From the NCBI RefSeq assembly GCF_030151085.1, contig NZ_JASLER010000014.1, positions 45,683-109,682 of the forward strand: a DNA stretch of 64,000 nucleotides. Reading direction: 5' to 3'. Positions 50,608 to 58,977 of the stretch are shown here, one piece after another. A program made the translations under genes and the position numbers. How positions within the stretch are numbered: position 1 is the first letter of the stretch; every line of letters starts with the position of its first letter. The notes beneath the pieces were generated by a model. The model was not told the origin of the DNA. It saw nothing but the letters and a program-made list of their open reading frames with translations, and ran no database searches. The DNA comes from Bacteroides sp. (GTDB lineage: Bacteria; Bacteroidota; Bacteroidia; Bacteroidales; Bacteroidaceae).

Positions 50608-53196
50608 TCATTTCACCGTAATAGTAATAGACTTCAGACTGTTCATATCCGATGAACTACCATACAGCAATTCATATTCTCCTTCTATAGGACGCATCGT
50701 ATTGGTATCTGTATCAAACCATTCGAAATTTTCTTTCAGAAGAGGTATCTCTACCTGACTGGTTTGTCCTTTCGCTATAGCTACCCGCTTGAATGCTCTT
50801 AATGCATGCGAAGGACCTTCTTTATCACCTGGGCGACGTACATATACCTGTACCACTTCTTCACCATCTTTCTTGCCGATATTACTAACAGGGATGTTCA
50901 GTGTCACTTTATCATCGTAACCAATAGTAGCTGCACTCAAAGTAGCATTGCCATATTGGAAAGTTGTATAACTCAATCCATAACCAAACGGAAATAACGG
51001 ACTCTCCGTCATATAGCGATAGGTACGTCCTGTCATGTTATAATTTTCAAAATCAGGCAACTGGGAAGTACTCTTATAGAAGGTGACAGGCAGTCTACCT
51101 GCAGGATTATAGGTGCCGAACAGAACATCAGCAATAGCTGTACCTCCAGCTTGTCCCGGATACCAAGCTTGCAGAATGGCATCGCACGCATCTTTCTCCG
51201 CAGGCATAGCAATAGCAGAGCCGGAGAAGTTTACAAATACCACCTTCTTACCCGCTTTCTTCAATTCGCTTATCAAACGGCTTTGAATAGCAGGTAATTC
51301 TATAGTTTCACGGTCGCCACCCTTAAAGCCGGGAATAGTGACACGCATCTCCTCTCCTTCGAGTGAAGGGGAAATACCACCGGCAAAGATCACTACGTCA
51401 GCACTCTTGATTCGTTGAATGCTCTTAGTAAAATCAACAGGCACTTCGCGTCCCATATCAAAGTCGAGTGCCGCATCTCTGTTGTAAAAAGCAAAATCTA
51501 TCTTTATCTGATACTCTTTTCCAGCTTCGGCTTTGAGTGTATATACATTGGCATTGTGCTTGAAGTTTAATCCCGCAGCCACTTCTTTACCATCTATACA
51601 AAGGCGTGTGGCTCCCTGAGTCTGGAAGCGGAAAGATATATCCTCTGTTTGCGTAGGACGGAAGACTGCTTCATAGCAAGCTGAGAAATCGGACAAATTA
51701 ACCCCGGCAGCAAAGGCAGTAGCACCGGTAGTTATGAAACGGAATGGAGTACTAACGTGAGTCAACACATCCGGATTACCCTCTTGTTTGGGATTATTCC
51801 AATATTTCGCACTGAAACCGTTTTTGCCATTCATGCTGCATTGCTGAAATACGCTCTGCATAGCCAACCCTGAAGTATAATCACAACCCGGTTCAAAGAT
51901 GATCTGTGCTTCGGGTACATATTGCTTGATGCCTTCCAGTAAAGTGACAGTATGAGAAGGAAATCCGTTGTAATTACCCCATTGCATTACCGAGTCATTG
52001 GCATTAGGCCCCACCACAGCTATCTTCATTTTCTTATTAAGTGGCAACACGTTCTTCTTGTTTTGCAGAAGTACAATGCTTTCATGCGCCATACGCAAGG
52101 CAAGATCCCGATGCTCCTTACTATCAACCACACTATAAGGAATCTCATTCCAAGAGTTAGGATTATCATCCATTTCACCCAATTCAAAACGAGCTTTCAG
52201 CAGGCGTCTTACAGACGTATCAATGCTTTCTTCACTAATCAAACCTTCTTTTATGGCTTGGGGCAAAGATTCATAATTAGTACCACACTCCACATCAGTT
52301 CCGTTCAGAACAGCTCCTGCAGAAGCGTGCTTCATATCCGGATGAGTTTTATGTGCCCGGTCCGTATAGAAATCTGAGATAGCGCCACAATCAGAAACTA
52401 CCAGTCCCTGATAACCCCATTCATTGCGAAGAATTTGCATCAGCAGACGGTTACTTCCACAACAAGGATCACCCTCAAGACGGTTGTAAGCGCACATCAC
52501 CTCTTTTACATTGGCTTTCTGCACCAAATCTTTAAAAGCAGGCAGATAGGTTTCCCACAAATCGCGCGGTTTTATATTTTCTGCATTGAAGCTATGACGA
52601 TTCCACTCGGGACCGGAGTGCACAGCAAAGTGCTTGGCACAAGCATGGAGTTTATCATACTTCTGGTCTTCCGGACCTTGTAAACCACGGACAACAGCCA
52701 TTCCCATCTGTGCAGTCAGATAGGGGTCTTCGCCGTAGGTTTCTTGTCCCCGCCCCCAGCGCGGATCACGAAAGATGTTGATATTAGGTGTCCACATTGT
52801 TAAACCTTGATAGCGTTTCAGTCCTCCTTCTTTGCTGAACTGAGTAGACTTAGCACGGGCTTCATCGGAAACAGCCGTAAAAACTTGCAATAGCAAATCA
52901 TTGTTGAAAGAAGCTCCCATTCCGATGGATTGGGGAAAAACTGTAGCCAATCCGGCACGTCCCACACCATGCAAAGCTTCATTCCACCAATCGTATTCTT
53001 TTATTCCCAAGCGAGGAATGGCGGGAGAAGTGTTCTGCATTAACAAGACTTTTTCCTCCAGCGTCAGGCGACCAAGCAGGTCATTAGCACGTTTCTCCGG
53101 TGATAAGTCCGGATTCTGATAAGGAAGTTGGGCAAACACGGGAAGGCAAAGACAAAAGCTACCGATCCCAAAGAGTAAACGAAGTTTTCTGTTCAT
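50608..53196 (-). CDS. GH3 family beta-glycosidase with PA14 insert
   Basis: An 862-residue exported enzyme (signal peptide to VFAQ). The GH3 N-terminal TIM barrel contains HGVGRAG, DPRWGRGQETYGEDPYL, KHFAVHSGPEWNRH and nucleophile Asp269 in GLVVSDCGAISDF. The C-terminal sandwich is split by a PA14-type carbohydrate-binding insert (about 450-590: KYWNNPKQEGNPD ... FRFQTQGATRLCIDGKEV). A fibronectin-III-like end follows (NTGKKDGEEVVQVY-type). The layout matches Bacteroides beta-xylosidases and beta-glucosidases; which sugar is preferred is not clear. It is monocistronic and has a -7 element at 53271. Confidence 0.92.
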   Translation of the reverse strand: MNRKLRLLFGIGSFCLCLPVFAQLPYQNPDLSPEKRANDLLGRLTLEEKVLLMQNTSPAIPRLGIKEYDWWNEALHGVGRAGLATVFPQSIGMGASFNNDLLLQVFTAVSDEARAKSTQFSKEGGLKRYQGLTMWTPNINIFRDPRWGRGQETYGEDPYLTAQMGMAVVRGLQGPEDQKYDKLHACAKHFAVHSGPEWNRHSFNAENIKPRDLWETYLPAFKDLVQKANVKEVMCAYNRLEGDPCCGSNRLLMQILRNEWGYQGLVVSDCGAISDFYTDRAHKTHPDMKHASAGAVLNGTDVECGTNYESLPQAIKEGLISEESIDTSVRRLLKARFELGEMDDNPNSWNEIPYSVVDSKEHRDLALRMAHESIVLLQNKKNVLPLNKKMKIAVVGPNANDSVMQWGNYNGFPSHTVTLLEGIKQYVPEAQIIFEPGCDYTSGLAMQSVFQQCSMNGKNGFSAKYWNNPKQEGNPDVLTHVSTPFRFITTGATAFAAGVNLSDFSACYEAVFRPTQTEDISFRFQTQGATRLCIDGKEVAAGLNFKHNANVYTLKAEAGKEYQIKIDFAFYNRDAALDFDMGREVPVDFTKSIQRIKSADVVIFAGGISPSLEGEEMRVTIPGFKGGDRETIELPAIQSRLISELKKAGKKVVFVNFSGSAIAMPAEKDACDAILQAWYPGQAGGTAIADVLFGTYNPAGRLPVTFYKSTSQLPDFENYNMTGRTYRYMTESPLFPFGYGLSYTTFQYGNATLSAATIGYDDKVTLNIPVSNIGKKDGEEVVQVYVRRPGDKEGPSHALRAFKRVAIAKGQTSQVEIPLLKENFEWFDTDTNTMRPIEGEYELLYGSSSDMNSLKSITITVK

Positions 53197-53270
53197 GTTC
53201 GTATAGTATTAAATATATATTGATTGAGGAGCCGATTTCTGTCCTATAGGAAACCAAATATCGGTTGGTA

Positions 53271-53278
53271 CAAAAATA
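53271..53278 (-). promoter_or_regulatory. Putative promoter -7 element of the GH3 gene
   Basis: TATTTTTG on the minus strand matches TAnnTTTG, 75 bp upstream of the GH3 ATG. No -33 element was recognised. Confidence 0.4.
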
Positions 53279-53385
53279 GTGGATTAAAAGGAAAATAGAG
53301 AGAGATAACCTTTCAATTTCTTAATGCTATGTTACTAATCTTATCAGGAATGTAACATTTTGTTCTTCTATGGTTACATCCGGCT

Positions 53386-53432
53386 AAAAACGGGCACCCG
53401 AACCCAAGGATTACCTCAGATTCGGGTGCCCG
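53386..53432 (-). terminator. Terminator of the suf gene group
   Basis: CGGGCACCCGAA (53391-53402) and TTCGGGTGCCCG (53421-53432) are perfect 12-bp inverted copies. On the minus strand the stem is followed by TTTTTAGCC. It lies 36 bp after the sufS stop and ends the minus-strand transcript. Confidence 0.9.
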
Positions 53433-53467
53433 ACTTATAAAATATCAATGCTAGAAAGCCTATTCTA

Positions 53468-54679
53468 TCAGAACATTTTGCTGACACGTTCAATGCCGGC
53501 TACCAACTTATCAACTTCTTCTTTTGTATTATAAAGTCCGAAAGAAGCGCGTACGGTTCCTTCTATTCCAAGACGTTGCATCAGAGGCTGGGCACAATGA
53601 TGGCCTGTACGAACAGCAATGCCGAGGCGGTCGAGCAATGTACCCATATCGAAATGATGAATATCGCCCACCAGGAAAGAAATAACACTTCCTTTCTCTG
53701 CGGCTTCTCCAAATATTCGCATTCCCGGAATTTCTTTGAGGCGCTGCATGGCATACCCGGTCAATTCGTGCTCATGGGTGGCAATCTTATCCATACCAAG
53801 TAGAGATACATAGTCCAGAGCCTTTGCAAGTCCGGTAGTACCGATATAGTCCGGAGTACCGGCTTCAAACTTGAAAGGAAGTTCGTTGAAGGTAGTCTTC
53901 TCAAAAGAGACATGCTGTATCATTTCGCCACCACCTTGATAGGGAGGCATTCTATCCAGCCATTCTTCCTTACCGTAAAGTACACCTATGCCGGTAGGTC
54001 CATAAACTTTATGACCGGAGAAGACAAAGAAATCGGCATTCAAATCCTGTACATCCACTGGTATATGAGGGATGGATTGTGCACCGTCTATAAGCACAGG
54101 TACGCCCTGTTCATGGGCAAAAGCAATCATCTCCTTCACCGGATTGACTGTACCCAGCACATTAGAAACATGCGTTACACTGACGATCTTTGTGCGTTCG
54201 GAAAACAATTTCTTGTACTCGTCTTGCAAAAGTTCGCCTTTGTCATTCATTGGAATAACTTTAATGGCAATGCCTCTCTTAGCTGCCAGTAACTGCCAAG
54301 GAACTATATTGCTATGGTGTTCCATCACAGAAAGAATAACTTCATCCCCTTCCTGCATAAACTCTTCACCGAAACTCGACACAAGCAAATTAATACTTTC
54401 TGTTGTTCCGCGCGTAAAGATGACTTCGTTTGTAGAACGGGCGTTAATGAATTTACGTACCGTTTCACGGGAAGCCTCATGCAGTTCCGTAGCCTGCTGG
54501 GACAAGAAATGCACTCCACGATGTACATTGGCATTGACAGAATAGTATTCTTCTGTAATAGCATCTATCACACAACGAGGCTTCTGAGTGGTAGCACCAT
54601 TATCTAAATAAACCAATGGCTTACCATAAATCTCACGAGAGAGTATAGGGAAATCCTCTCTTATCTTTTGTATATTCAT
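53468..54679 (-). CDS. sufS: Cysteine desulfurase SufS
   Basis: A 403-residue PLP enzyme of the group II (SufS/CsdA) desulfurases that supplies persulfide sulfur for Fe-S cluster assembly. Key segments are YLDNGATTQKP at the N-terminus, NVHRGVHFLSQQAT, EHHSNIVPW, the PLP lysine in FVFSGHKVYGPTGIG, and the catalytic cysteine in VRTGHHCAQPLMQRLG. It is 28 bp downstream of sufD on the same strand and the last gene of the group. No sufE/sufU partner gene is in the window. Confidence 0.96.
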   Translation of the reverse strand: MNIQKIREDFPILSREIYGKPLVYLDNGATTQKPRCVIDAITEEYYSVNANVHRGVHFLSQQATELHEASRETVRKFINARSTNEVIFTRGTTESINLLVSSFGEEFMQEGDEVILSVMEHHSNIVPWQLLAAKRGIAIKVIPMNDKGELLQDEYKKLFSERTKIVSVTHVSNVLGTVNPVKEMIAFAHEQGVPVLIDGAQSIPHIPVDVQDLNADFFVFSGHKVYGPTGIGVLYGKEEWLDRMPPYQGGGEMIQHVSFEKTTFNELPFKFEAGTPDYIGTTGLAKALDYVSLLGMDKIATHEHELTGYAMQRLKEIPGMRIFGEAAEKGSVISFLVGDIHHFDMGTLLDRLGIAVRTGHHCAQPLMQRLGIEGTVRASFGLYNTKEEVDKLVAGIERVSKMF

Positions 54680-54707
54680 TGTTCAACAGGTCTTAATTAT
54701 CAAGTAA

Positions 54708-56051
54708 TTACTTACATATTGCGCATCCTTCGCATTTATTCAGTTCCCCACGGAAACGTTTTTCTACCAAGAGATGCAGGCGATCCTTCAAAGCATCCAA
54801 ACGGATGGTATCAATGACTTCGTTGACAAAAGCAAACATCAATAACAAACGAGCTTCACGGGCAGTGATACCACGTTGTTGCATGTAGAACAAGGCATTC
54901 TCGTTGAGTTGTCCCACTGTAGCTCCATGACTACATTTCACGTCATCTGCATAGATTTCCAGTTGTGGCTGAGTATACATGTGTGCTTCGCGGGTGGCAC
55001 AAAGGTTACGGTTAGTTTGCTGGGAACTGGTATGTTGTGCGTCGGGACGTACCAAGACTAATCCAGCAAAAGCACCTGTAGACTGATCATCAAGTACATA
55101 CTTGAAAAGTTCATTACTGGTACAATTGGGAACGGCATGGTCAATAGTGGTATTATTATCGACATGCTGATTCTTATCCGCAATAGCCATACCGCAGAAG
55201 TTGAGATTAGCTCCTTCGCCGGCAAGCAATACTTGGGTCGTATTACGGGTGGTACCGTTATGCAAAGTCATACCATTCAGCAAGACATTGCTGTTTGCTT
55301 CCTGCTTTACATACATGTTACTGATACGTACCGTACTGGTATGCGTTTCTTCCAATTCATAGAAATCGAGATTCGCATTCTCACCCACAAATACTTCTAC
55401 GACCTGAGTTGCCAGGAAGTTAACATTGTCCATGGCATGGTCGCATGCCAAGAGGCGTACTTGTGCTCCTTCTTCCAAGATAATCAGCACACGGCGATTC
55501 ACCATGAAGTTCACATCACCGCGTAAGATATTAACCAATTGGATGGGTTTGTCCACTACAACATTCTTCGGTACATACAGCAAAACGCCATCTTGTGTGA
55601 GAGCGGTATTGAAGGCTGTCACTCCATCTTCAGAAGTATTCGCCAACTTACCATAGTATTTCTTCACCAATTCCGGATTTTGTTCCGCTACCTCTTTCAA
55701 ACTACTGAAAATAACACCTTCAGGCAGGTTGAACTTGGGTAAAGACTTGTTGTAGAATGCATCATTCACCACGAAGTACAGGGCGGTACTCATATTGGGT
55801 ACATCGCACTTGAATACATCGTAAGGATTTACGGGAATGTCCAGTCGGTTCAGGTTCAAGCCATAATCGGGTTCAAAGAACTTACTGATATCCGTATATT
55901 TATATTTCTCCTGTTTACGGGTAGGAAATCCTAGCCGCTCAAAGTCGGCAAATGCAGCAGCACGCGGCGCATTCAGCACCTCAGCACTATGCCTGCATAT
56001 CATTGCCTCGGTTTGGGAGAAAAGGTCTATGTATTGTTGTTCTACACCCAT
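54708..56051 (-). CDS. sufD: Fe-S cluster assembly protein SufD
   Basis: A 447-residue SufD, the partner of SufB in the SufBC2D scaffold. The beta-helix core is typical: VVDKPIQLVNILRGD, a CDHAMDNVNFLATQVVEVFVGENA stretch, HNGTTRNTTQVLLAGEGANLNFCGMA, and near the C-terminus QLEIYADDVKCSHGATVGQLNENALFYMQQRGI, a signature shared by SufB and SufD. The C-terminal CEGCAIC is an extra cysteine cluster. It starts 3 bp after the sufC stop. Confidence 0.95.
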   Translation of the reverse strand: MGVEQQYIDLFSQTEAMICRHSAEVLNAPRAAAFADFERLGFPTRKQEKYKYTDISKFFEPDYGLNLNRLDIPVNPYDVFKCDVPNMSTALYFVVNDAFYNKSLPKFNLPEGVIFSSLKEVAEQNPELVKKYYGKLANTSEDGVTAFNTALTQDGVLLYVPKNVVVDKPIQLVNILRGDVNFMVNRRVLIILEEGAQVRLLACDHAMDNVNFLATQVVEVFVGENANLDFYELEETHTSTVRISNMYVKQEANSNVLLNGMTLHNGTTRNTTQVLLAGEGANLNFCGMAIADKNQHVDNNTTIDHAVPNCTSNELFKYVLDDQSTGAFAGLVLVRPDAQHTSSQQTNRNLCATREAHMYTQPQLEIYADDVKCSHGATVGQLNENALFYMQQRGITAREARLLLMFAFVNEVIDTIRLDALKDRLHLLVEKRFRGELNKCEGCAICK

Positions 56052-56054
56052 AGT

Positions 56055-56807
56055 TTACTCTCCTGCCTCTTTTTTTATCCAATCGAAGCCACGTGCTTCA
56101 ATTTCCTTAGCCAATTCGGGACCGCCGGATTTCACGATACGTCCTCCCATCAATACGTGTACATGGTCAGGTTTCAGATAATCCAATAAACGTTGATAGT
56201 GGGTGATAACCATAGCGCTGGTCAGCGGAGTTTTCAGTTTATTGAAGCCATCGGCTACAATACGCAAGGCATCTACGTCAAGACCGGAGTCCGTCTCATC
56301 CAAAATAGCGAAGGTAGGTTCCAACATGGCCATCTGGAAAATCTCGTTACGTTTCTTCTCACCACCACTGAATCCTTCGTTTACACTTCGATTCGCCAGT
56401 TTGTTGTCCAACTCCACAATGGCACGTTTTTCGCGCATCAACTTCAGGAATTCGCTTGCTGATAGTGCAGGCAAATGGCGATACTTGCGTTGCTCGTTCA
56501 CAGCAGCACGCATAAAGTTTACCATCGAAACTCCCGGAATCTCGACCGGTGCCTGAAAAGATAGGAAAATTCCTTCATGGGCGCGGTCCTCGGGGCTCAT
56601 AGCCAAAAGGTCTTTTCCGTTAAACGTTACCGAGCCACGTGTCACTTCGTATGCCGGATGTCCCACAAGTACATTACTCAGTGTACTTTTACCAGCACCA
56701 TTCTGTCCCATCAGTGCGTGCACTTCACCGTCACGGATAGTAAGGTTGATGCCCTTTAATATTTCTTTGCCATTGATACTGGCATATAGGTCTTTTATTT
56801 CTAACAT
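56055..56807 (-). CDS. sufC: Fe-S cluster assembly ATPase SufC
   Basis: A 250-residue ABC-type ATPase that powers the SufBCD scaffold. Walker A GQNGAGKSTLSNVL (35-48), the signature-like FSGGEKKRNEIFQMAM (SufC-specific, in place of LSGGQ), Walker B TFAILDETDSGLDVDAL and the H-loop VITHYQRLL are present. Cytosolic. It is 110 bp from sufB, a spacer holding a 15-bp perfect inverted repeat, and 3 bp from sufD. Confidence 0.97.
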   Translation of the reverse strand: MLEIKDLYASINGKEILKGINLTIRDGEVHALMGQNGAGKSTLSNVLVGHPAYEVTRGSVTFNGKDLLAMSPEDRAHEGIFLSFQAPVEIPGVSMVNFMRAAVNEQRKYRHLPALSASEFLKLMREKRAIVELDNKLANRSVNEGFSGGEKKRNEIFQMAMLEPTFAILDETDSGLDVDALRIVADGFNKLKTPLTSAMVITHYQRLLDYLKPDHVHVLMGGRIVKSGGPELAKEIEARGFDWIKKEAGE

Positions 56808-56825
56808 CTTTATATTTACGATTTA

Positions 56826-56898
56826 ACGATTTACGATTGATATTACTCATGGATATTAAACGACTCACATCTACAATCAAACTTCAATCGTAAATCGT
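56826..56898. repeat. 15-bp perfect inverted repeat between sufB and sufC
   Basis: ACGATTTACGATTGA (56826-56840) and TCAATCGTAAATCGT (56884-56898) are perfect inverted copies separated by 43 bp. Additional CGTAAAT-type copies flank both arms. The same motif builds the ftsQ and ftsA leaders at 19707-19736 and 20490-20628. Confidence 0.75.
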
Positions 56899-56917
56899 AA
56901 ATCGTCTAATCGTCCAA

Positions 56918-58372
56918 TTATCCCACGCTTCCTTCCAGGGAAATGGCGAGCAGCTTCTGCGCCTCTACAGCAAATTCCATAGGCAGTTTATTAAGTACCT
57001 CTTTGGCATAGCCGTTTACGATCAGACCGACTGAATCTTCAGTAGAAATACCTCGTTGGTTGCAATAGAATATCTGGTCTTCACTAATCTTGCTGGTAGT
57101 GGCTTCATGCTCCACGATAGCCGTCTCATTGTGAATATCCATATAGGGGAAAGTGTGTGCGCCACATTTATCGCCAAGTAGTAAAGAGTCACACTGGCTA
57201 TAGTTACGGGCATTATCCGCTTTCGCAGCCACACGCACCAAACCACGATAAGAATTCTCACTCTTTCCGGCGGAAATACCTTTGCTTACAATGGTACTGC
57301 GGGTATTCTTTCCGAGATGTATCATCTTGGTACCCGTGTCTGCCTGCTGATAGTGATTGGTTACCGCTACACTATAGAATTCCGCAGTCGAATTATCACC
57401 CGTAAGAATGCAGGAAGGATATTTCCAGGTAATAGCGGAGCCTGTCTCAACCTGTGTCCAGGATAACTTACTGTCCACACCTTTGCAATGACCACGCTTT
57501 GTCACGAAGTTATAGACGCCACCCCGTCCTTCGGCATCGCCCGGATACCAGTTTTGAACAGTACTATACTTTACTTCGGCGCGATCGTGTACCACAATCT
57601 CTACAATAGCCGCATGCAACTGGTTTTCATCACGCATGGGAGCTGTACAACCTTCCAGATAGGAAACGTATGAATCATCATCCGCCACAATCAAGGTTCT
57701 CTCAAACTGACCGGTATTGCGGGCGTTGATACGGAAGTAAGTGGACAACTCCATCGGGCAACGTACTCCCTTCGGAATATATACAAACGATCCGTCAGAG
57801 AATACCGCCGAGTTCAGCGCTGCAAAGAAATTATCACGGTAAGGCACTACCGATCCCATGTATTTCTGCACCAAGTCCGGATGCTCACGCACGGCTTCGC
57901 TGAAAGAACAGAAGATTATTCCTTTCTCCATCAACGTCTCTTTGAAGGTAGTCTTTACAGATACAGAGTCCATCACGGCATCCACCGCCATACCACTCAA
58001 TGCCATCTGCTCCTCCAAAGGAATGCCCAACTTATTGAAAGTCTTTACTAACTCAGGATCCACTTCATCCATACTTTTCGGTCCTTCCTTCTTTTTCGTC
58101 GGGTCAGCATAGTAGGAAATAGCCTGATAATCTATCTCGGGAATACGGAGATGTGCCCAAGTGGGCATCTCCAGCGTCAGCCAATGGCGGTACGCTTTCA
58201 AACGGAACTCTAGCATCCATTCCGGCTCATTTTTCTTTGCCGAAATAAGTCGCACCACATCTTCATTCAGCCCTCGCTCAATGATATCAGTGTGTACATC
58301 GGTCGTAAAACCGTACTTGTACTTCTCCTGTGTGAGTTCCTTTACATATTTATTGGGTTCTTCCTGTTGCAT
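56918..58372 (-). CDS. sufB: Fe-S cluster assembly protein SufB
   Basis: A 484-residue SufB, the cluster-building subunit of SufBC2D. Typical segments: KYKYGFTTDVHTDIIERGL, PSMDEVDPELVKTFNKLGIPLEEQ-like region, PKGVRCPMELSTYFRIN, FERTLIVADDDSYVSYLEGCTAP, TVQNWYPGDAEGRGGVYNF and HNETAIVEHEATTSKISEDQIFYCNQRGI. The start overlaps the cvpA stop by one base (TAATG), so translation is probably coupled to cvpA. First suf gene of the group. Confidence 0.97.
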   Translation of the reverse strand: MQQEEPNKYVKELTQEKYKYGFTTDVHTDIIERGLNEDVVRLISAKKNEPEWMLEFRLKAYRHWLTLEMPTWAHLRIPEIDYQAISYYADPTKKKEGPKSMDEVDPELVKTFNKLGIPLEEQMALSGMAVDAVMDSVSVKTTFKETLMEKGIIFCSFSEAVREHPDLVQKYMGSVVPYRDNFFAALNSAVFSDGSFVYIPKGVRCPMELSTYFRINARNTGQFERTLIVADDDSYVSYLEGCTAPMRDENQLHAAIVEIVVHDRAEVKYSTVQNWYPGDAEGRGGVYNFVTKRGHCKGVDSKLSWTQVETGSAITWKYPSCILTGDNSTAEFYSVAVTNHYQQADTGTKMIHLGKNTRSTIVSKGISAGKSENSYRGLVRVAAKADNARNYSQCDSLLLGDKCGAHTFPYMDIHNETAIVEHEATTSKISEDQIFYCNQRGISTEDSVGLIVNGYAKEVLNKLPMEFAVEAQKLLAISLEGSVG

Positions 58373-58878
58373 TATTTATTCAATATATATTGTTCAGTAA
58401 CCTGCTTTGCTACGGGAAAGAATATCCCGGCAAATGATTTCATGGGATAATATAACACTGAGTCTGTCTTTTTTGTTTTATCTATCAACTTATCATCCGA
58501 GTCAATAAATTCAATGACGCCAATTAACAGACTTACCAGTAAAAGGTACTTTAGCGCACCTAGTCCGGAACCTAGCCAACGGTTCAGCCAGCCCAGTGAA
58601 ATAGCCTCCATAGCTTTAGTCAGTAGCGAAGCCACCAACGCAAACACCAATGGCACTGCAATCCAGATCATGATGAATGCCAATATCTGCGCAACTGTCA
58701 TTGAGTCCGTCACCGTGGGGCAAAGCTTTTCTGCCAATGAGGCATACAGCGCCCTCGCTGCCAACAAACCAATAATCAGCCCGAGCAAAGATGCCAACTG
58801 TTTCACAAAACCTTTCATGAAACCAAGCACTGCCCCTATGCCCACTGCTATGACGATGATAATATCTATAGATGCCAT
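58372..58878 (-). CDS. cvpA: CvpA family membrane protein
   Basis: A 168-residue protein with about four transmembrane helices in the first ~125 residues (DIIIVIAVGIGAVLGFMKGFVKQLA; LLGLIIGLLAARAL; ILAFIMIWIAVPLVFALVASLLT; LLLVSLLIGVIEFI), matching the CvpA family, named for colicin V production; its cellular role is not well defined. The ATG at 58878 is preferred over an upstream one at 58917, which lies inside a hairpin arm region. It lies between infB and sufB, with its stop overlapping the sufB start. Confidence 0.85.
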   Translation of the reverse strand: MASIDIIIVIAVGIGAVLGFMKGFVKQLASLLGLIIGLLAARALYASLAEKLCPTVTDSMTVAQILAFIMIWIAVPLVFALVASLLTKAMEAISLGWLNRWLGSGLGALKYLLLVSLLIGVIEFIDSDDKLIDKTKKTDSVLYYPMKSFAGIFFPVAKQVTEQYILNK

Positions 58879-58891
58879 TATCCTACACAAA

Positions 58892-58962
58892 AAGGCACGG
58901 ATTACACAAACAAGCACGGTTTTTCTTTAACCAATCCGTGAAATCCGTGTAATCCGTGCCTT
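58892..58962. repeat. 16-bp inverted repeat with ATCCGTG tandem copies between infB and cvpA
   Basis: AAGGCACGGATTACAC (58892-58907) and GTGTAATCCGTGCCTT (58947-58962) are perfect inverted copies. The right arm region carries three ATCCGTG copies at 9-bp spacing (58934-58958). On the minus strand it starts 16 bp after the infB stop and could act as an attenuating or terminating hairpin before cvpA. Confidence 0.75.
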
Positions 58963-58977
58963 ACTATTTTATATCTC

